The notes below the pieces were generated by a model, which was not told the DNA's origin, made no database searches, and saw only the letters and a program-made list of their open reading frames with translations. Below, piece after piece: positions 5,972 to 6,741 of a stretch of 6,741 bases of DNA. Positions within the stretch are counted from its first letter, which is position 1. The number at the start of each line of letters is the position of its first letter. This DNA comes from CAZBJJ01 sp964492245 (GTDB taxonomy: Bacteria > Spirochaetota > Spirochaetia > Treponematales > Breznakiellaceae): positions 1-6,741 of the forward strand of contig CAZBJJ010000066.1 of NCBI GenBank assembly GCA_964492245.1, read 5' to 3'. The translations under genes were made by a program, and so were the position numbers.

Positions 5972-6680
5972 ATGAAAAAAAAAAATAATAATTCTAAGCA
6001 TTTTGTTGCTAGCTGTTTTTATTACACAGGGTGTTCTGGCAGCGGAAAGTATTTTTCCCATTGAGGTTAAGGCCTGGGGAGGGGCAAATTCTTGGCCCGT
6101 AGGTATCGTAATGGCTGATGAGATAATGAGGGGCATTGGCGAAGACATGAAATTAGAAACCACTGGCTTTTCTTTTGGTGCGGACCTCTTGTTGCTCAAT
6201 CCTAAAGGTTTTCAGCTCGGCCTAGGCTTTGCATATCTTCCCGTTTTTTCCCTGGCAATGACTGAATACTACGACCCAGGCGATTGGCTAAAAGTAAAAA
6301 CTATACATGCCCTAGTTCCGCTAACTGTCGACGTAGTTTTTAACTCAAAGAATTATTATACCAATTTAGGCATTGGGGTGGGCTGGCTAAAAGCGTGGCC
6401 AAAAATTTCTTATCGTACCTTTAGCCCAGAAGTCGAAGCAGAAATAAAAAGTTTTGAGGATAGTATTGAAAATTTTGATATTGGCACTGTTTTCCTAATA
6501 AAGGCCGGATCTGGCTGGAATATTCCTGTATGGAAAAATCTAGCAATCGACTTTGGCGGAAAAATATATGTTCCCTTTAGTGCTAATTTTAGCGAAATTG
6601 ATGATAATACCCCATCACCATTACTTGCATTGATTTTCTCGCAATTTAATGTCCATGTGGGGCTAAGCTATTACTTTTAG
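5972..6680 (+). CDS. Exported beta-barrel-like outer-membrane protein, out of frame at an A11 tract
   Basis: The long frame is open from 5976 to the TAG at 6678-6680. Its first residues read KKKIIILSI then LLLAVFITQGVLA before AES, a classic Sec signal peptide with cleavage near VLA/A, but with no start codon except internal TTGs at 6003 and 6006, inside the hydrophobic core. The real start is almost certainly ATG 5972, six bases after AAGGAG. As written, ATG is followed by 11 A and reads MKKKNNNSKHF, stopping at TGA about 30 codons later. With 10 A (or 13) it joins the long frame, giving about 235 residues. The mature part shows some eight amphipathic strand-like segments rich in Gly and aromatics (for example FSFGADLLLL, GFQLGLGFAYLPVF, LAIDFGGKIYVPF) and ends VGLSYYF, with the C-terminal Phe typical of outer-membrane barrels. 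I recognise no specific family. It may be phase-variable, rescued by slippage, recently inactivated, or a homopolymer read error. It lies between two copies of the structured repeat. Confidence 0.75.
5975..5985 (+). repeat. Poly(A) tract of 11, candidate phase-variation switch
   Basis: Eleven consecutive A follow the ATG at 5972-5974. Loss of one or gain of two bases would join the start codon to the signal peptide frame. Runs of this length are prone to slippage of both DNA and RNA polymerase. The tract sits where Lys codons are expected in a signal peptide, so length changes of three would be harmless. Confidence 0.75.
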
Positions 6681-6739
6681 CTAGTTCCCCAAAGCCTGCA
6701 CCTGGGCTAGCCCAGGTGAAAGATTCGATAAACTAGTTT
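6681..6739 (+). repeat. Structured 59-bp repeat, copy 2 (3' of the barrel protein gene)
   Basis: Direct repeat of the element at 5874-5931, starting at the base right after the TAG stop of the barrel gene. The central palindrome here is a perfect 20-bp inverted repeat (6699-6718) centred on CTAG, one base longer than in copy 1. The outer CTAGTT/AACTAG arms are identical. The last bases of the window (TTTAT) resemble the TTTTAT after copy 1 with one T fewer. What follows is outside the window, so an array of further copies is possible. Confidence 0.92.
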
Positions 6740-6741
6740 AT

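Noticed and set aside
6003..6005. TTG 6003 as the true start of the barrel protein
   Set aside because: It would begin inside the hydrophobic core of the signal peptide, dropping the Lys-rich N-region, and has no Shine-Dalgarno, while ATG 5972 has an ideal one.
5874..6739. CRISPR array
   Set aside because: Only two copies, separated by about 750 bp containing a gene; no spacer-sized units.

Overview
The window looks like a bacterial chromosome segment of mixed base composition, with every gene on the + strand. Sequence alone cannot name the species. The gene mix (ABC-F ATPase, GalE, M20 metallopeptidase, short KamA-like radical SAM protein, adenosine-deaminase family enzyme), a tRNA gene without an encoded CCA end, and a small exported beta-barrel-like protein ending in Phe point to a diderm bacterium. 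A spirochaete (Treponema/Spirochaeta-like) is my best guess, at low to moderate confidence.

Region 1 (1-4573) is a tightly packed, GC-richer gene string. It holds the 3' part of an ABC-F ribosome-associated ATPase, then galE, an M20 (ArgE/DapE-type) metallopeptidase and a KamA-family radical SAM protein. The ABC-F stop codon overlaps the galE Shine-Dalgarno, galE and the peptidase gene abut within a few bases, and the KamA reading frame opens right after the peptidase stop. These genes are probably co-transcribed and partly translationally coupled. Their functions (translation factor, sugar nucleotide epimerisation, peptide/amide hydrolysis, lysine radical chemistry) do not form one obvious pathway. 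The peptidase gene carries an in-frame 18-bp minisatellite, and the ABC-F tail carries a smaller 18-bp-period duplication.

Region 2 (4574-4842) is intergenic. It holds a tRNA-Cys(GCA) gene with a plausible upstream promoter, then a near-consensus sigma-70-type promoter (TTGACA, 17 bp, TATTAT) driving the next gene.

Region 3 (4843-6741) is AT-richer. It has an ADA-family deaminase followed directly by a 58-bp structured repeat. Next comes a small exported, probably outer-membrane beta-barrel protein, and then a second, almost identical 59-bp copy of the repeat directly after its stop codon. The barrel gene has a strong ribosome-binding site and an ATG, but a run of 11 A right after the ATG puts the start in the wrong frame. 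Removing one A (or adding two) restores a textbook signal peptide joined to the rest of the protein. The most notable part of the window is therefore an 807-bp repeat-bounded unit carrying a probably phase-variable (or slippage-expressed, or recently broken) surface protein. The 'ORF then structured repeat' order resembles integron cassettes, but the repeat ends do not match the classical attC core, so its nature is open.
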